From Ichthyophthirius multifiliis (taxonomy: Eukaryota; Ciliophora; Oligohymenophorea; Hymenostomatida), in the NCBI RefSeq assembly GCF_000220395.1, contig NW_004086378.1, positions 37,410 to 101,409 on the forward strand: a stretch of DNA of 64,000 nt, read 5' to 3'. The notes below the pieces were generated by a model. The model saw only the letters and a program-made list of their open reading frames with translations. It had not been told where the DNA came from and ran no database searches. The first letter of the stretch is position 1. Each line of letters begins with the position of its first letter. The position numbers were made by a program, and so were the translations under genes. Below are positions 1 through 14,000 of this stretch, one piece after another.

Positions 1-2713
1 TTTGTATTAATATTAGGAATTATCTTAACTTCATTATAATTTTTATCTTATTCTAAATCAATTAAAATTATTTTATTACTATTAAAATCATTTTCATTTG
101 TTGTTAATGATTTCATAATCCTTTTTTCTATTTACTAATTTTATGAATAAAGACTAATATTTTCATTTCTTATGCTATATTTTTTGTATGTTATTTATCT
201 TTATGCTTAATTAGGTTTTTAATCTTGTTTAATATCTTAAATTTATTCTTTTTTTTTCTATAGAAGATCAAATTAATGACTAGTTTATATTTTTAAAGTA
301 CCCTTTTTACCTATTAATTTAAATATTTCCCACATATTACCACTTATTAAAGAAAGAATAAATATAGAAAAAAAATTAAAAGTATTAAAATATAATAAAC
401 TTAAAAAAAAACTATCAAATTTATAAGCATAATCAAATTAAATTTAACTCCATCCTGCTGAAATCGAAACCTAAAGTAAAATTAAAAAAGCGCCTTAAAT
501 AGAATTAAAATTAGCATAACTTAATATATATTATATTTAAAACAAAACAAAAAAAACAAAAAATTATGTTTTTACCTACAAGAATCAAAATCTTAATTTT
601 CCTTATTTTAAATTTAATAAATAGAGCACATTTAACTAGTGTATTTAGAGTTTTAATTATACTTTCTGGGATGAATTGTAGTAAAAATTTCGACTCCAAT
701 AACTGAATAAATATAAAAAGCTACAAAAAGAATAATTGAAAATCTTAATACTATGGGTATACAAATGAATATTTAAGATATTAATTTTTGGACTCTTTAA
801 ATTATTATATATAAATTTGAAAAATATTGCATTATGTTTCTATCTCTAATATATTTAAGATATTTTAATAATTTAATTATTTTTTTTATTTTTAATAATC
901 TTATAGCATTAAACATTTTAATAATTCTATGTTCTACTACATTATTACCATAATTATCATATAAGAACTTGTATTTTTTATTTAAAACAAAATAAAAAAA
1001 TATATATATTTACTTAAAATAATATGCTTAAAAAATCTATTTGATTTATATTATTATTGAAATATTTTTATACGCCTAAAACAATAATTTTAGCAAAAGC
1101 CTCAAAAACATTTACTAATAAGACAAATGATTCTAATATTGAACAAAAATATACTAATTATATAACTTTTTAATGATAAGCAACAAAATTTATTATAATA
1201 TTTACAAATGCAATAATTTCTACAACTAATATTAATTATATACATTTTTTTTCTAATATAAAATATTAAAGTTTAAACTTATTATTCAAATATTGTCTGA
1301 AAATAATCCAAAATTTATATGGTTTCATTTTTAAAAGAGACAATTATGTATTTTATTCAGTAATATCAAGTAAATTTAAAAATTAACTAATATCAATAAA
1401 ATTAGTTTATTAAATATTTTATTAAGAAATTTCATTCCATAATTATTAAGCTAAATGTTAAGATTATTCCCATACTTCTACTTTTCCATAAACATATTCA
1501 AAAAAGCTAATAAATTTCTTCTTTTTAAGTATCTTTTTTTTATTACAAAGGCATTTAAAACAATAAATTAATGCTTCTCTTCTAATTATTCTATCAACTT
1601 TTTTTTTTATTTATATATTGAAACATGAATACTATAATTTTTTTTATTTACTCAATAATAAATTTAATCTATGTTAAGTAAAATCATTATATAATACTGC
1701 AATAGGTATAGGTGAAAATAAAAGTAAAAACAAAACTAAATATGGAATATAATATAAAACATAGAATTTAGAAACATTCAAAACAGGTAACATTATTTAT
1801 GGCCATAAGTCAAGAGTACTAATAATATATAAAGCATTTGCTGTTTTGAAAATATTTTTATAATCATAAGCATATTCTAATAAAATAATAAAAAAAAAAA
1901 TTAAAAATATTTGTTTTATACAATCTTCATTAGTATTATCTAATCCATGCATTATATTTATTCCCATAAAAGCCCAAAAAAATGTTATAATGGCATAAAA
2001 AATTATTATAACTAAAAAAGTAGTACTTGAATACATAATACTTTAGAAAATTCTGCTTATATTTTGTGAATTCATAATTATTTATATCGGTCTGAAAATT
2101 CTACCAAATCTAACAATAATTTATTTAGGAATATGGATAGTATAAATTAATAAATCTAAAGATATTATTGTAAATATCAAAGTTTTAATAATAAAGATTT
2201 TCATTTTTAAAATCACTTATTTTTTGTTATATTTTTTATATTTAATAAAAGAAATCCTGTGTATTATTTCTAATGTAATATCGATTAATTGGAATTATAG
2301 AATAAAAAATTCAAGTATAATATGTATGCTTTATTATTTATGACTTACACTTTAGTCATATTAATTTACAGGTTCAAAAAACACTAAAAAAGTATGAATT
2401 ATCGTACAAAACTATATAAAACATGTCCAAATGTAGGATGTTTATATAGTCCAAATTTACAAAATAAACTTTTTTCTTCTTTTTCTTCATCTATATCTAA
2501 TCTTATTTATCTATAAAGCAAACCATCAATAAGAAATCTGTAGGATTTTTTTTATTAAATTGATAAATCTAATTTTATTATTAACTTTTAAATTTATTCA
2601 AGTTATTTTTTATCTATAAATAAAAAATTCTTTCTTTTTTATTTTAAAAGTTCTTTATTTATATTTTTTTAAAGATTATTTTATTCCAAACAATCTATTT
2701 ATTAAATCGACAT
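1..2713 (-). CDS. Two-pore (TPC-type) voltage-gated cation channel, C-terminus cut by window edge
   Basis: Two repeats of six membrane segments mark this as a two-pore channel, a family of Ca2+/Na+ channels usually of endolysosomal membranes. Translation starts at the ATG at 2713-2711. Domain I has S1 ('HPTFGHVLYSFVRQFILF'), an S3-S4 region with Arg-spaced 'RFGRIFRP', then S5/pore/S6 ending 'SPIPIAVLYNDF'. A linker 'RIIRREALIYCFKCL' leads to domain II: S2 'ESFVLLVNVFEAFAKIIV', a basic S4 'IRLLKIKKIIKLLKY', S5, the pore segment 'QVSISAGWSQIQFDYA' and S6. Four introns fit GT..AG and keep the frame: 2369-2329, 1013-968, 575-520 and 310-248. After the last intron a Gln/Asn-rich cytoplasmic tail stays open to base 1, so the stop lies outside. 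About 835 residues are visible, normal for the family. Ion selectivity and location cannot be read from sequence. Confidence 0.85.
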
Positions 2714-2843
2714 ATTTTTTTTAATAAAAATTATTTTAATTTAATTAAAAAATTAAATAAAAAAAAAAATTTAAATTTTGCTTTATAAAATAAAAAATTA
2801 TCAAAAATTTTTTATAACTGTATTTTTGATTTTTATCAATTAC

Positions 2844-2951
2844 ATGGATTTAATAATCATCTATTATTTTCTTTTGATAGTAATAACACTACTTGGAGTA
2901 TCATTCTTATCTTCTAAATAATAAAGAATTTTCTTAAACAAATATAGATGA
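2844..2951 (+). CDS. Possible short single-pass membrane peptide (35 aa)
   Basis: An ATG at 2844 opens 35 codons to a TGA at 2949-2951. The peptide has a hydrophobic N-terminal helix ('IIIYYFLLIVITLLGV') and a short basic tail, and its local base composition is slightly less AT-rich than the flanks. It lies 131 bases from the start of the divergent channel gene. It could be a genuine microprotein, the first exon of something I cannot follow, or chance; a second frame just downstream (about 2930-2990) also looks coding-like. Low confidence. Confidence 0.25.
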
Positions 2952-4107
2952 TGAAATTTAAGGATTAACAGAATTTAATAAAAAAAAAAATTATTAATTT
3001 TTAAACATATATCTATTTCTTTGCAAAATAGATTGTAAAAGGTTTTAATTATTTAATGTTAGTTATTTAATAAATTATTTTATAGAAAAAAATTAAAACA
3101 ATTTTTTTATATTATTTATGTCAAAATCTTATTATAATTTTAAAAAAAGTAATTTTTTTTATATTATTATTTGATTTAGTTAAAAAATTAAAATAATAAA
3201 ATAATATTTTAATTTGATATATATTATTAAATTAGTTTATATAATTTAATTAAAAAAATGTCAACATAATAAGAATTTAAAAAAAATTACAAATATTCCA
3301 TTTGTAAAAATAACATTTACATATATATATATATATAAATATAAATATATATATATATTAATATATAAATATATATTTATAGATATATATGTTTTAATAT
3401 ATATCTATAAATATTTTTAAAAATTAAAAATTAATTATTATTTTAAAATTATCTTAAAATTACGATATTCTTTTTATTTATTCTTTTTTTAAGTTTATAA
3501 GGTTAATTTATTTATTGAAAAATATCTTGATATAAAATTACTATTATTAAAGAAATATCTACAAAATTAATATTTATATTTATATTTATTATTTAATTTT
3601 TTTATATAATTATTTTACTATAACCTTATGCAATTAATATCTGTATCCTATATTATCCCAAAGTTAGATATTAACAGCTTTTTTAATAAATTTAAGTATA
3701 TTAAAACTTAATATTATAAGCCGATTATAAAAATACCAAGATTATTTCTATTTTACTTATTAATACTAAATTATTATAGATATATATTTTTCATTACTTT
3801 CTTATCTATAGAAAAGCTTTAGTATTTTTTTATTTTATATTTTTTATAGCTTTAAAAGTTAAAATTTTTATTAGAGTTTGTTTTCTATTTTTAGTTTTTA
3901 ATGAATAAAAATATTATTATGTTTATTTCGTATTCTTCTTTATTTTAATAATAGTCTTCTTTATAGAAATTTTTTTAAAAACTTAACTAAGAAATTTTTA
4001 CTATTGAATCCAATTTTATTACATAAATGTTTTTATATATAGAAATTACTTATTATATGAATTTTTAAAAAAATAAATTTAATTTATTTTTGATAAAAAA
4101 AGAAAAA

Positions 4108-4180
<73 letters not shown>

Positions 4181-4189
4181 ATTATTATT
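4108..4189. repeat. (ATT)n microsatellite
   Basis: About 27 near-perfect copies of ATT/TTA, interrupted once close to the right end, within a gene-free spacer. Confidence 0.95.
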
Positions 4190-6102
4190 CTTTTATTAAA
4201 GATATAATAATTTATTTTTTTAACTTAAGAGGTTAAATATCATAGATTTTTTAAATAAATATTTTATATATTATAATATATTTTAATAATATAGAGAAAT
4301 TTAAATATTTTTTTTTTATTTATATAATAATATTACTTTGTTTTATAATTATTATAATAAAATATATATATTAATATTATATATAATAATTTAAAATTTA
4401 GATATATAAAAATTTTAAATAATTATAAAAATTTGATTTTATCTTATAATAATGAAAATAAAATTATTATAATTTATTCTATTATTTCAAATTTAAATAT
4501 TATAGCTTTTATTTACATAAAATTCAAACTATTAAAAATTCCATTTTTCAATTTAATTTTATATTTTCGACAATTAACATACTTATTATTTTTATTTTCT
4601 TTTAAATCTATCAATAATTTAAATATAATAATTCTAATATCATTTAATAAATCAAATAAATTAATTTTAATATTAATAAATATATGCTTCAAAATAAATT
4701 TATACATATAAAATATATAAATTTAAATTTATTATTTATACAAATTTTATATATTTAGTTCTTTCATCTTAAATTAAAAATTAATTATAATAAATCACTC
4801 TTTTTTTAATTTAAACATTAAATAACATTAGTCCTCCTTTAAGGTCACAATTTTAAGCATAAACAATAATAAATAATTATAGTTAGATATAAAATTTTTT
4901 ATTAATATATGTTATTAATACTAAGAATATATTAATATTATAAATTAATAGTAATTTTTTCATTTTTTTTTAATTTATAATAATAAATATAATTTCACAT
5001 TAGCTTATTTTTTTCATTTTTTCTAAAATAATTAATAATATTATATATCAAGCAAGTATTTTAATGCTTATTTGGAATCATCTATATTTATTAATTACAA
5101 TTATATATATTCAAACATTGTACTTCAACCAAAAATTGATGAAATTTCTATTTAATATCCCTAAAAATATTAGTTTTATATTATATTTTTAAACTACTTT
5201 ATCTTATAAAATTATTTATATTAACAAACACTAAATTTTTTATATATTGGTAATATAACTTCTACTGTCTGTATCAATTAAATATCAATTGTACTATATT
5301 TTTTTCCTGAGGTTTTAATTTTAATATTCATTTAAAAATTGTGCAATATAACATTTTGTTATATTCTAATTTTCTCTGCTATTTATTATTTTTTTCGTAA
5401 AAATTAAGAGATTTAAATACCAATAAAAAATAATATTTATAACTATGTTTTTTATTATTTTTAAGAAAAAAATTAATGATATAAAAATATCTTAAATAAA
5501 AGATATACTATATTTGCTATTTTTGAATTAAAAAGTTTTCACTCAATTATAATTATAATTTAAATAAATTATTAAGTATTTTTATATAGTAAATTCATAT
5601 TAGTAAATATATATAATTTTTAATACTTAATTAAAATAATCTTATTTTAAATACTCATTTACAAATATTCTTTGAAATTTTTATAAATATTATTATATAA
5701 AAATTTACATAAAATATACTTAATTATCAATTAAAATTATTTATTTCTTTGAAATACATATAATAATATTAATTTAAAACAAAATTTTTATTGTTTTAAA
5801 AGCATTTAAGACATATATATTAAATTATTTTCTTAAATATTTTTAAAATATATAATGTTTAATTTTTTAAATTATTTTTCTATAACTATTTATAATTTTT
5901 TAGTAATTTAGAATAAAATTATATTTTTGATATTTATATATAATTTTTTTAAAAGAATAAAATATTTTTTTATTTTATTTTTTTTAATATAAAAATAAAT
6001 TTATTACTAACTTTCTTTAATTGACTTTAAAATACAATTTCATTAATAAAGAAAAAAGCATTTTTTTACTAGAACTTTATTGATAAAAATAAAATTAAAA
6101 AG

Positions 6103-7855
6103 ATGAGTAAATAAGCTTCCTCAAAACTTCGAACTAAAGGTAAAGTTGCATAAAAAGAAAAATTTATATTTTTAGAATAAGACAATGTATAAAAATAACC
6201 AATAATATAAATAGACGAAAAAGAAAAGAATATTATGAAAAAAATGTCCGGACAATTAAAAATTTAAAAGTAATTAAGTAGTCAAATTGAAATATAATAA
6301 ACAGAGGATTAAGGTGATCAATATATTTAAAAAGCCTCTTAAAAAAAGTAAATAAGTGAGGAAATAGAAAAAACAGAGAAGATGAAAATTCAGCTTACAA
6401 AAGATCTTTCCGATACTCCAACTCCAATAAATCTTAATATTTAGGAAAACTAAACATAATAAAGTAAAGAATCATAAATGATTGATGAACATTTTTAAAA
6501 CAAATCTTTTTAAAAAAAATAAACAAATAATACATAAAAATTAAGCATGAAAAATTTTAGAATAGAAGAAAAGCCTCTATTTAAAATTCAATAAAATAAA
6601 GAGTTTTCATCAAATTCAAAATTATTAAAGACATAAAATACTAATATAATAAAATAAAATAACAATACATCAAAAAAATATTTATCATCATAAATATAGC
6701 AAGAAAATAAAAGCTATTTAAACCCAATTTAGATGAATATTGGTTAAGAAGATTACACTGAAATATAAACATAACCATTATTAGATTTAAAAAAAAATGA
6801 ATAATAGTAATAATAATATAATTCTCATATATAATAAAATACATAATAATAAAATATTCATAATTAATATTAAATATAAATACAATCAAATTTTCCTTCA
6901 TAAACATCTTCATTTAATTGCGATTCAAAAGAAAATGATTAGTTTATATAAACAAAAAGTAGATTATAATAAAAGGCATTAAATATAATAGATATAGAAA
7001 AAGTTACAATTAATAATCATGATTTATTAGGATAAGGTGGATATGGTAAAAAAAGAAAGAAAATAAATAATTATATAAAAATAAATAATTATAAAAAACT
7101 AAGGTACTGTATACGGTGGTACATGGTAAAATATAGACGTAGCAATAAAAGAAATGCTTTTAAGTTACGAAGAATTAGGTTCAATGGAAGAAGAAATAAC
7201 GATAATGTCGAAAAGTCGACATCCATAAATGATAATAATGTACGGAATATCTTTGAAATAAATAAGGTAAAATAAATTACTCTGTTGGATAATAATGGAA
7301 AAAATGGAATAAAATTTAGACTAATTTATTTTCGGGAAAAAAATATAATAAATTGATTTAAAAACAAAATTGAATATTTGCTAATAGATTATTAGTGGTG
7401 TTAATTTTCTTCATGGTTCTGATATTATACATAGAGATTTAAAATTATCGAATATACTTCTTGATAAAAAATTAAATGCGAAAATTACAGACTTAGGAAT
7501 TGCAAAACTTCTAGAAAATAAAGAAAAAACACTCAATATAACTGTTGCTTTTACAGCAAGATATGCAGCACCCGAAACTGCTATTGATGGAAAGAGTTAC
7601 CTTAAATCAGATATTTGGTCTTTAGGTATTATGGTTTATGAAATATTTTTAGAAGAAAGGGCTTGGAAAAATGAATCTGTAAATAGAATAATTATTAACT
7701 TGTCATAAGAAAAAAGTCCTTTTGAAAAAGGATGGGAAAATATTATTAATAATTAAATTATTGTTGATGTTATTAAAGGAGCAGTTGATTATAACAAATA
7801 GACTAGGTTTGATTTAAATCAAGTTTCTTAAAAAATTAATAGTTTGAAATTTTGA
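6103..7855 (+). CDS. Serine/threonine-type protein kinase with long Gln/Asn-rich N-terminal region
   Basis: The first 310 or so residues are low-complexity (Lys, Gln, Asn, Ser). The kinase domain follows: Gly-rich loop 'LLGQGGYGTVYGG', VAIK lysine 'DVAIKEM', hinge region 'WIIMEKMEQNLDQF', catalytic loop 'HRDLKLSNILL', a DLG rather than DFG metal-binding triplet ('ITDLGIAK'), the APE-type segment 'RYAAPET' and the alphaF helix 'DIWSLGIMVYEIF'. One intron (7046-7103) interrupts the Gly-rich loop codon GGT and restores the frame exactly. The stop TGA is at 7853-7855; the domain ends almost at the C-terminus. All catalytic residues apart from the DFG Phe are present, so I expect an active enzyme. 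Subfamily and substrate are not evident; the Asn/Gln-rich extension is typical of ciliate kinases. Confidence 0.9.
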
Positions 7856-8047
7856 TTAAATATATAAACTTTATTTATTTAGAATTATCTATATTATTAT
7901 TTGATAATTTTTTTTACATGTATGTGTGTATAAAAAATAAAACTAAAATATTTTTTTTTTCACTATTATTTTTATTTTATTTTTAAAAAAAAATATTAAA
8001 TAAAATTTAAAATTAAATATATATATATATATATATAATTATTTTTT

Positions 8048-9217
8048 TCAAAATATATTGCATTTATCAATAGTACAAGCACCTCTATCTTATTAAAAAG
8101 TAATTGGTTAGATACCTTTCTAATCATTATACTCTATGCAACTTTTAAAAGGTTCAATTATATCTTTAATAATAGCTTTTCTGTCCATAATAGATTATTT
8201 GATTGTAGTAGCTTCTTTAATATAATATTCTTTTAAATATTCAAGAATATTAATTCTTTGTTCTTTGTCTAAATAAATATCGAATTTTAAAATAATGTTA
8301 GTAAAGCCATCAAAAGGAGCATTTTAACTCAAATCTTTAAATTAAACTTAAATTTTGGTTTGAATTAATTCTTTTTCGAATTCCTTATAATGGATACTTT
8401 CATAAATTTTATCAACAGGAATTAATAAAGTACAAAGTTATTTATAATCATCACTTTCGTGAACTGATGAGTATCTAGAGTTTTTTAATTTCCCAAGTAT
8501 CAATAACTCTATAATTTATAAATTCTAATTCACATCACATGACCAAACATTACTAAATCCAGCCTCATATATACTTCTAAATTATAAATTAGGAGTTTCT
8601 TTTAGTGATTCAGCTTATTTACTTTCATTTTATTTATTTATTGGACTTGCTTTAAATTTTATTCTTTTTTTTATTTAATAAATATAAATAAATATTATTA
8701 TTTCTTTTTATATAGAAAATATTTTTAATTTTTTTTACTTATAATGTTTAAAAATTTCTGTTGCACATGAAATGTCTTTTAAATAATACATTTATAAAGT
8801 ATTATTTTTTTCATTAATATTTATTCTATCAGTCTTTATATCACTAATCATTTATTAAATTGTCTAAATAAAATGATATAGTGTTTAATATTCTGCATTA
8901 TCTTCTTAATTATCCAAATGTAAATTTTTTATATTTTCTATTACTTTTTCAATAAAAATTTCAACATTTATAGATTATGTTTCCTATTCCCATTTTTGGA
9001 ATAAACAAAGATATGTCTCATATGAAGAACTCGATACTTATTTAAATATAAGACTTTTTATGTGAATCATATCTTAAAATTAATAGCCTTTTTATTAAAA
9101 TGAATTTATGAATAGATCTTTATTAAATTAAAAATTAGATTCTGCTTCTTATCGTATTGTTTTTCTATATCCTTAACTAGTTACACTTGTTCGAGGGTTA
9201 ATATCTCTATTATCCAT
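8048..9217 (-). CDS. Unrecognised protein with mixed alpha/coil character
   Basis: I do not recognise a family. The reading frame opens at the ATG at 9217-9215, runs about 160 codons to a donor near 8739/8738, and after one intron continues for about 190 codons to a TGA at 8050-8048. The intron 3' end is ambiguous: acceptors near 8642 and 8660 both keep the frame. The second exon begins Ser/Gln-rich, then has an ordered-looking part with 'EAGFSNVWSCDV' and 'FDGFTNIILKFDIYLD'. No signal peptide, membrane segment or catalytic motif is visible. It converges with the kinase gene, whose stop is 193 bases away. Confidence 0.6.
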
Positions 9218-9935
9218 TTATTTATTATATTTTATTGAATAAACGTTTGCTTATATATATTTTTTTTTATTTCTAATATATATTTTTATTATTATATTTT
9301 GTTTTTACTTGAGCTTTTTTGTTTATTATAGAAAACTTATTTTAAATTATTTTATAAAATAATTTTTTATTTGTATTGTTTGTAAAAAATATGAAATCCT
9401 ATTATAAAATTTTAAAATATTTATAAAATCTATTTAATTTGATATTATTTATATTAAACTACATAATAAATTTCCTCGTAAAGTTATTTTCGACTTAAAA
9501 ACTTCTTTAAAATATATAAAATTAAATTATTATTAAAAAAAAATATTATATATGAAAATGTAATTCTTATCTACTTTTTTCTAATTGTATTATTTTTTTA
9601 TTGTATTTTAAATAAAAATATTATATAAAATATTAATTTATGATTTATATTTTATAATAATCATGAGTAAATTAATATTATATAAACAAATAAATGATTC
9701 GAATAATTAAATAAAATTTAATTTTATTATAAATTTAAAACTTTATAATATTTAATTTAATTTGTTAGAGTTCTTATAATAAAAATTAAAAAAAAATATT
9801 TTTAAGTAATGAATTTTTCATATTTTACTACTAAATAATTTTATTTTATAAAAATAGTATTTTTATATATTTAGAAATAAAAGTTTTTATTTATAAAAAA
9901 TAATTATTATATTAATATTTATTTAAAATCAAAAA
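9218..9935. other. Intergenic spacer
   Basis: AT-rich sequence between two divergently transcribed genes (start codons at 9217 minus and 9936 plus). It presumably holds both promoters, but no motif stands out from the AT background. Confidence 0.6.
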
Positions 9936-10742
9936 ATGATTTTATTAAATAAATAATATTTAAAATTTGAAAATAATTTAAATGATGGAAGTGAAGTTAA
10001 TTTATTATAAAGTTCATTAATAATAAAAAATATAACAAATTAAAATATAGCAATTAAAATAAAATCAACTAATCCTTTTATGTATATAATTAATCCATAA
10101 GCATGTGTTATAGAAACAGAAAAATAAAAAATAATCACATTTACATATAAAAATGATAATATAAATAAATTATTCAATGATTAGTTTGAAATAATATACG
10201 CAAAAATAAATTTTGAAATAAATCATAAAAAATAGCAGTTTGATTAAGGTTTTTGGAAAAAAAATACAAAAAGTTCTTAAAAAATAATAATCAAAATTTC
10301 AAATAACGATGATCATTTTGTTAATAATTTTGATAGCATTAATTTTTAAATGTCATTGCCATTAAATAATCAATCTGTTGGATCTTCTTAAATTCATACA
10401 ATCAGTTAATTTGATACAGGAACGGTATACAGATCTAAAAATAATTATAAGTAAATAATGGAGTGGAATGACAATTTGAATTTTAACTTAAATAAACAAA
10501 TGAATAGTAGTATTACAATAAATTATAAAGAAGAATATGAAAAGTTAGTATAAAAAGTACATGAATAGGAAAAAATATATTCATAATTAATATAAGACAT
10601 TAAAAATGTTACAAATGAAAAAGATAAATTATATTGTAATTACTAATATAATATAAAAAATGTTAATTAAAAAAAAAAATATTCAGTTTTTCATGTATTT
10701 ATGGTTATTTTTATATCTATTTTTATTGGATTTTTTTTTTGA
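9936..10742 (+). CDS. VAP-type MSP-domain protein, ER tail-anchored
   Basis: The 268-residue intronless product has the layout of VAMP-associated proteins (VAP/Scs2), ER receptors for FFAT-motif lipid-transfer proteins. Residues 5-130 form an MSP beta-sandwich ('SSLIIKNITNQNIAIKIKST' is the typical core strand pair, followed by 'NPFMYIINPQACVIE'). A coiled coil follows ('EEYEKLVQKVHEQEKIYSQL'), and a C-terminal hydrophobic anchor ('FHVFMVIFISIFIGFFF') ends directly at the stop. The ATG at 9936 is the only in-frame start before the domain. A second MSP-domain gene lies at 35430-36336 in the same window. Confidence 0.85.
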
Positions 10743-11066
10743 AATTGATTATATATATAAAAATGAATAATTAATTGATTTTTTTACTTGTATATATTTT
10801 TTTATAATATTAAATAAATTTTCAAAAATTTATTTTTTATAAATGAATATATATTAAAATTAAAGAAAAGAATATATACTTTAAAAAAAAGTTAGCATTA
10901 ATTATAAAGTTATATATATAAATTTTGCTAAATATTATGTGTGAAAAAAATGCCGTTTAAAATCACTTATTTATAAATTTTTACCGTATCTTTTTTAAAA
11001 GTAATTTATATAAAAAAATAAAAAATAAAAAAAATTTAAAAAATTATTAAACAATAAATATATAAA
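10743..11066. other. Short intergenic spacer
   Basis: AT-rich gap between two co-directional genes. No RNA gene, repeat or recognisable signal was seen. Confidence 0.6.
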
Positions 11067-14000
11067 ATGCAATTGTCTTATAATAATAATATAAATCCAA
11101 AAGTAATACTATAAAAATTCCATAATCCTAAAATACCCTATCCAATATAACCCCCTATACAACCTGAGTAATCAGAAATATGTAGCGAATTCGACATATA
11201 AAGGAATATTTCATAATAAATAATAAACTTATAAAATACATGTAACAAACAAATGAGTGAAAAATACAATTCTAAAAAAATGTTTATATCCAGAAGAAGT
11301 AGAAGAAGTAATAGAAGTTAAAATAAATTAAATTAATTTTAAGAACAAATAAAAAAAATACAAAAAATTAAAAAAATAACAACTCTCATTAATGATAATT
11401 TAATCTCTTCTAGTCAATAATAATCAAATTCTCATATATAACAAATTAATGATAATAGTTTAAATATAAACAATACTATATAAAATTATAAAAAAAAAGC
11501 GGTTAATATTCATTTAACTAACTAAATGAAATTCATGCTAAAGTAATTCAAAGTAATTAACTTTATTAAAAAACTTAAATAAAAAAGTGGATTTTTTAGA
11601 AATAACACTCTAAATAAATTATAAATTTCTTTAATAAATGATAAAACATGTTATTTATTTTAAAACACTAAAAGTTCACTTCTTTAACAAAATGAATAAA
11701 AAATATAACAAAACTAATTTTCATATATTTTTAAATATTTTTTCTTATTTCCTATATAATCCCCTAATAGTTTAAAAATAGTACCTTTTGAAATCATATA
11801 TATAATCACAATAATAGGACAAATAGTATATTTACCAATAGAAGCAGCTGCCAATTCTACTTTTGTTCAATATTACGGATTTAAATGGTTTTATTTTATT
11901 TATTTTTTTAAAAAACTATAATTTTAAAAAATTTCATTTAATAAAAAAAGGGTTGTTTTTAACCAAATTTCATTTATTGTGAACATTTTATGGATTTTAC
12001 TAAATTTTAATTTAGGTTATTATGATAAAGGATTTTGTTAAATGAATAGGAATAAAATAATAAAGAGATATTTCTTTTCAGATTTCAAATATGATATATT
12101 AGGATTCACTCCTTTATATATAAGTTATATGTAATATAAAGGCCTATTACAAATAATAAATTTATTAATTTTATTAAAAATAAAGAGTGTGTTTACTTTA
12201 ATATAAAAATACATAAATTATTTTTCCCTAAAAGGAAACTAAAATCTATACTATATTCTTTTTAAATTACTTCGAATTATTTTTACAGTTTATTTAATAG
12301 GGCATTTGTTTGCTGTTATTTTTCTCGGATTATCCATTTATAATATGGACAATGAAATTACATGGGCATCTCGATATAATAAAAATTTCTAAAAATAAGA
12401 ATGGTTCACAAAGTATGTATACGCATTTTATTGGGGAGTTACGACTATGACTACAGTCGGTTTAGGAGATTTGTGTCCTGCGAACACTTTAGAAATTTTC
12501 ATTTATACATGCTTTATGTTTATTTCTTGTGGGACTTTTGCTTATTGTTTTAATTCTATAGGAATAATATTGGATGAAATAAACAAAAAAAACGAAATTT
12601 TCAACTCAAAAATATCACAAGTTAACCGATATTTGGAGGCTAAATAAATAAAATTAGACTTATAGTTTGAAATTAGGAGTTATTTAGAATATAAATTTTA
12701 GGCGAACAATGATATTAGTCTTTAAGATTAAAAAGAAGTGTATAGTTAGTTGAATAATAATATGAAAGAAAAATTAATTTTAAATACAAATATATAGGTT
12801 TTGGAATAATGCAGTTTTATCAAATAGAACTTTTCGGAATAATTTTTATAAGAACTTGCCCTTTAGCTTGAAAATGCCTATTTTTTGAACAATGAGTTAG
12901 TCTTTAAATAAAATGATTATTTATAAAATTAATCTTATAAAAAACTATATTTTGTAGAAAATGGAAGTATTATACTTTTCAGTAATTAGGAATAGTAGTT
13001 AAAGTAAATGCAAGAGTTAAAGAGAGGTTAATGTTTTGGAATATTGGAGTTTTTTTCGAATTTTTAATAAATGATTTACAGTGCCAAATCTATTGGAAAT
13101 AGTTAAATTTTGGAAATTACTTAGTAGAAATTTATATAAATTATTTAGATGTTCCCTCGTGATTATGAGAAGTATTGTTTAATTAAAGATACTGTTTCTA
13201 ATTATTAAAATTATGAAATTCTTAAAATATAATGTGAATGTTGTCAAACAAAAGGAAAAAATGCTTTTTTTTGTCAAAAAATACATTATAATCCTGATTA
13301 TGAATTTTCTATTTTAAAAGTTTTTTTATTTTTTATTTTATTTTTAATAAAAATAAATAAGTAAAATTTTAGTTAATCTCAATTAAATAGGTAAAAAAAA
13401 CAACGATTTGAAAAAGTTTAATTTAATGCAGTTTATGAGTAGAAATATATAGATGAAATATTAAAATCTTACTAAGAAATAAACACAATTAAAAATATAG
13501 AGAATTAAAAAAAACAACTGGGGGATGATAGCCAATAAAAACATTACAGTTTGTAAGAGTCCAAAGTTTAAATTTCTGCTTTAAGTGTTGCATTTTAATA
13601 AGTTAAAAATGTTTAAAGTATTTCTTTAAATAATTAATAAGGTTAAAAGATTTAAAAATAGAAACGAAAAAAAAATATTTGCCAAACAAAATATCTAGTT
13701 TAATCCAAAGTGAAGTAAATAGTGAATATACAGAATAAGAAATAGTAAAGACGAAATAAAATTAAAAAATAAAACATTAAAAGCAACAAGAAAATAATAC
13801 AGAAGAAAATAATTAAAATTAAAAGAATATATTTTAACTAAAGAATGATCCTGATTATCTTAATTTTATGTTTTTAAATAATTCTTTAGATTAAAAGAAA
13901 AATTATAAAATATATTTTCCTTAAAATAATTGTAATAATATTCTTAAAAATATTTCTTAAAAAAATAAATTAAAAACCTTATAAGTAAAAGTTATTCTAT

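Larger units (their letters stand above)
2714..6102. other. AT-rich intergenic spacer, no convincing gene
   Basis: This 3.4 kb stretch is almost pure A and T with long T and A runs, TA-rich tracts near 3320-3410 and an ATT microsatellite at 4108-4189. An open frame at 4433-4711 has composition no different from the spacer and I do not treat it as a gene. A 35-codon open frame at 2844-2951 is listed separately. Confidence 0.7.

Noticed and set aside
4108-4189. CRISPR-like or satellite array
   Set aside because: A simple trinucleotide microsatellite with no spacers; CRISPR is not expected in a eukaryotic nucleus.
4433-4711. 92-codon open frame on the plus strand
   Set aside because: Ile/Asn/Leu/Lys composition is exactly that of random AT-rich DNA, and an overlapping frame on the other strand looks the same; no start context or ordered motif.
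12447-12647. Separate 66-residue potassium channel fragment starting at the pore
   Set aside because: It is the middle of the larger channel; upstream TAA and TAG codons are Gln here, so the frame extends to 11067.
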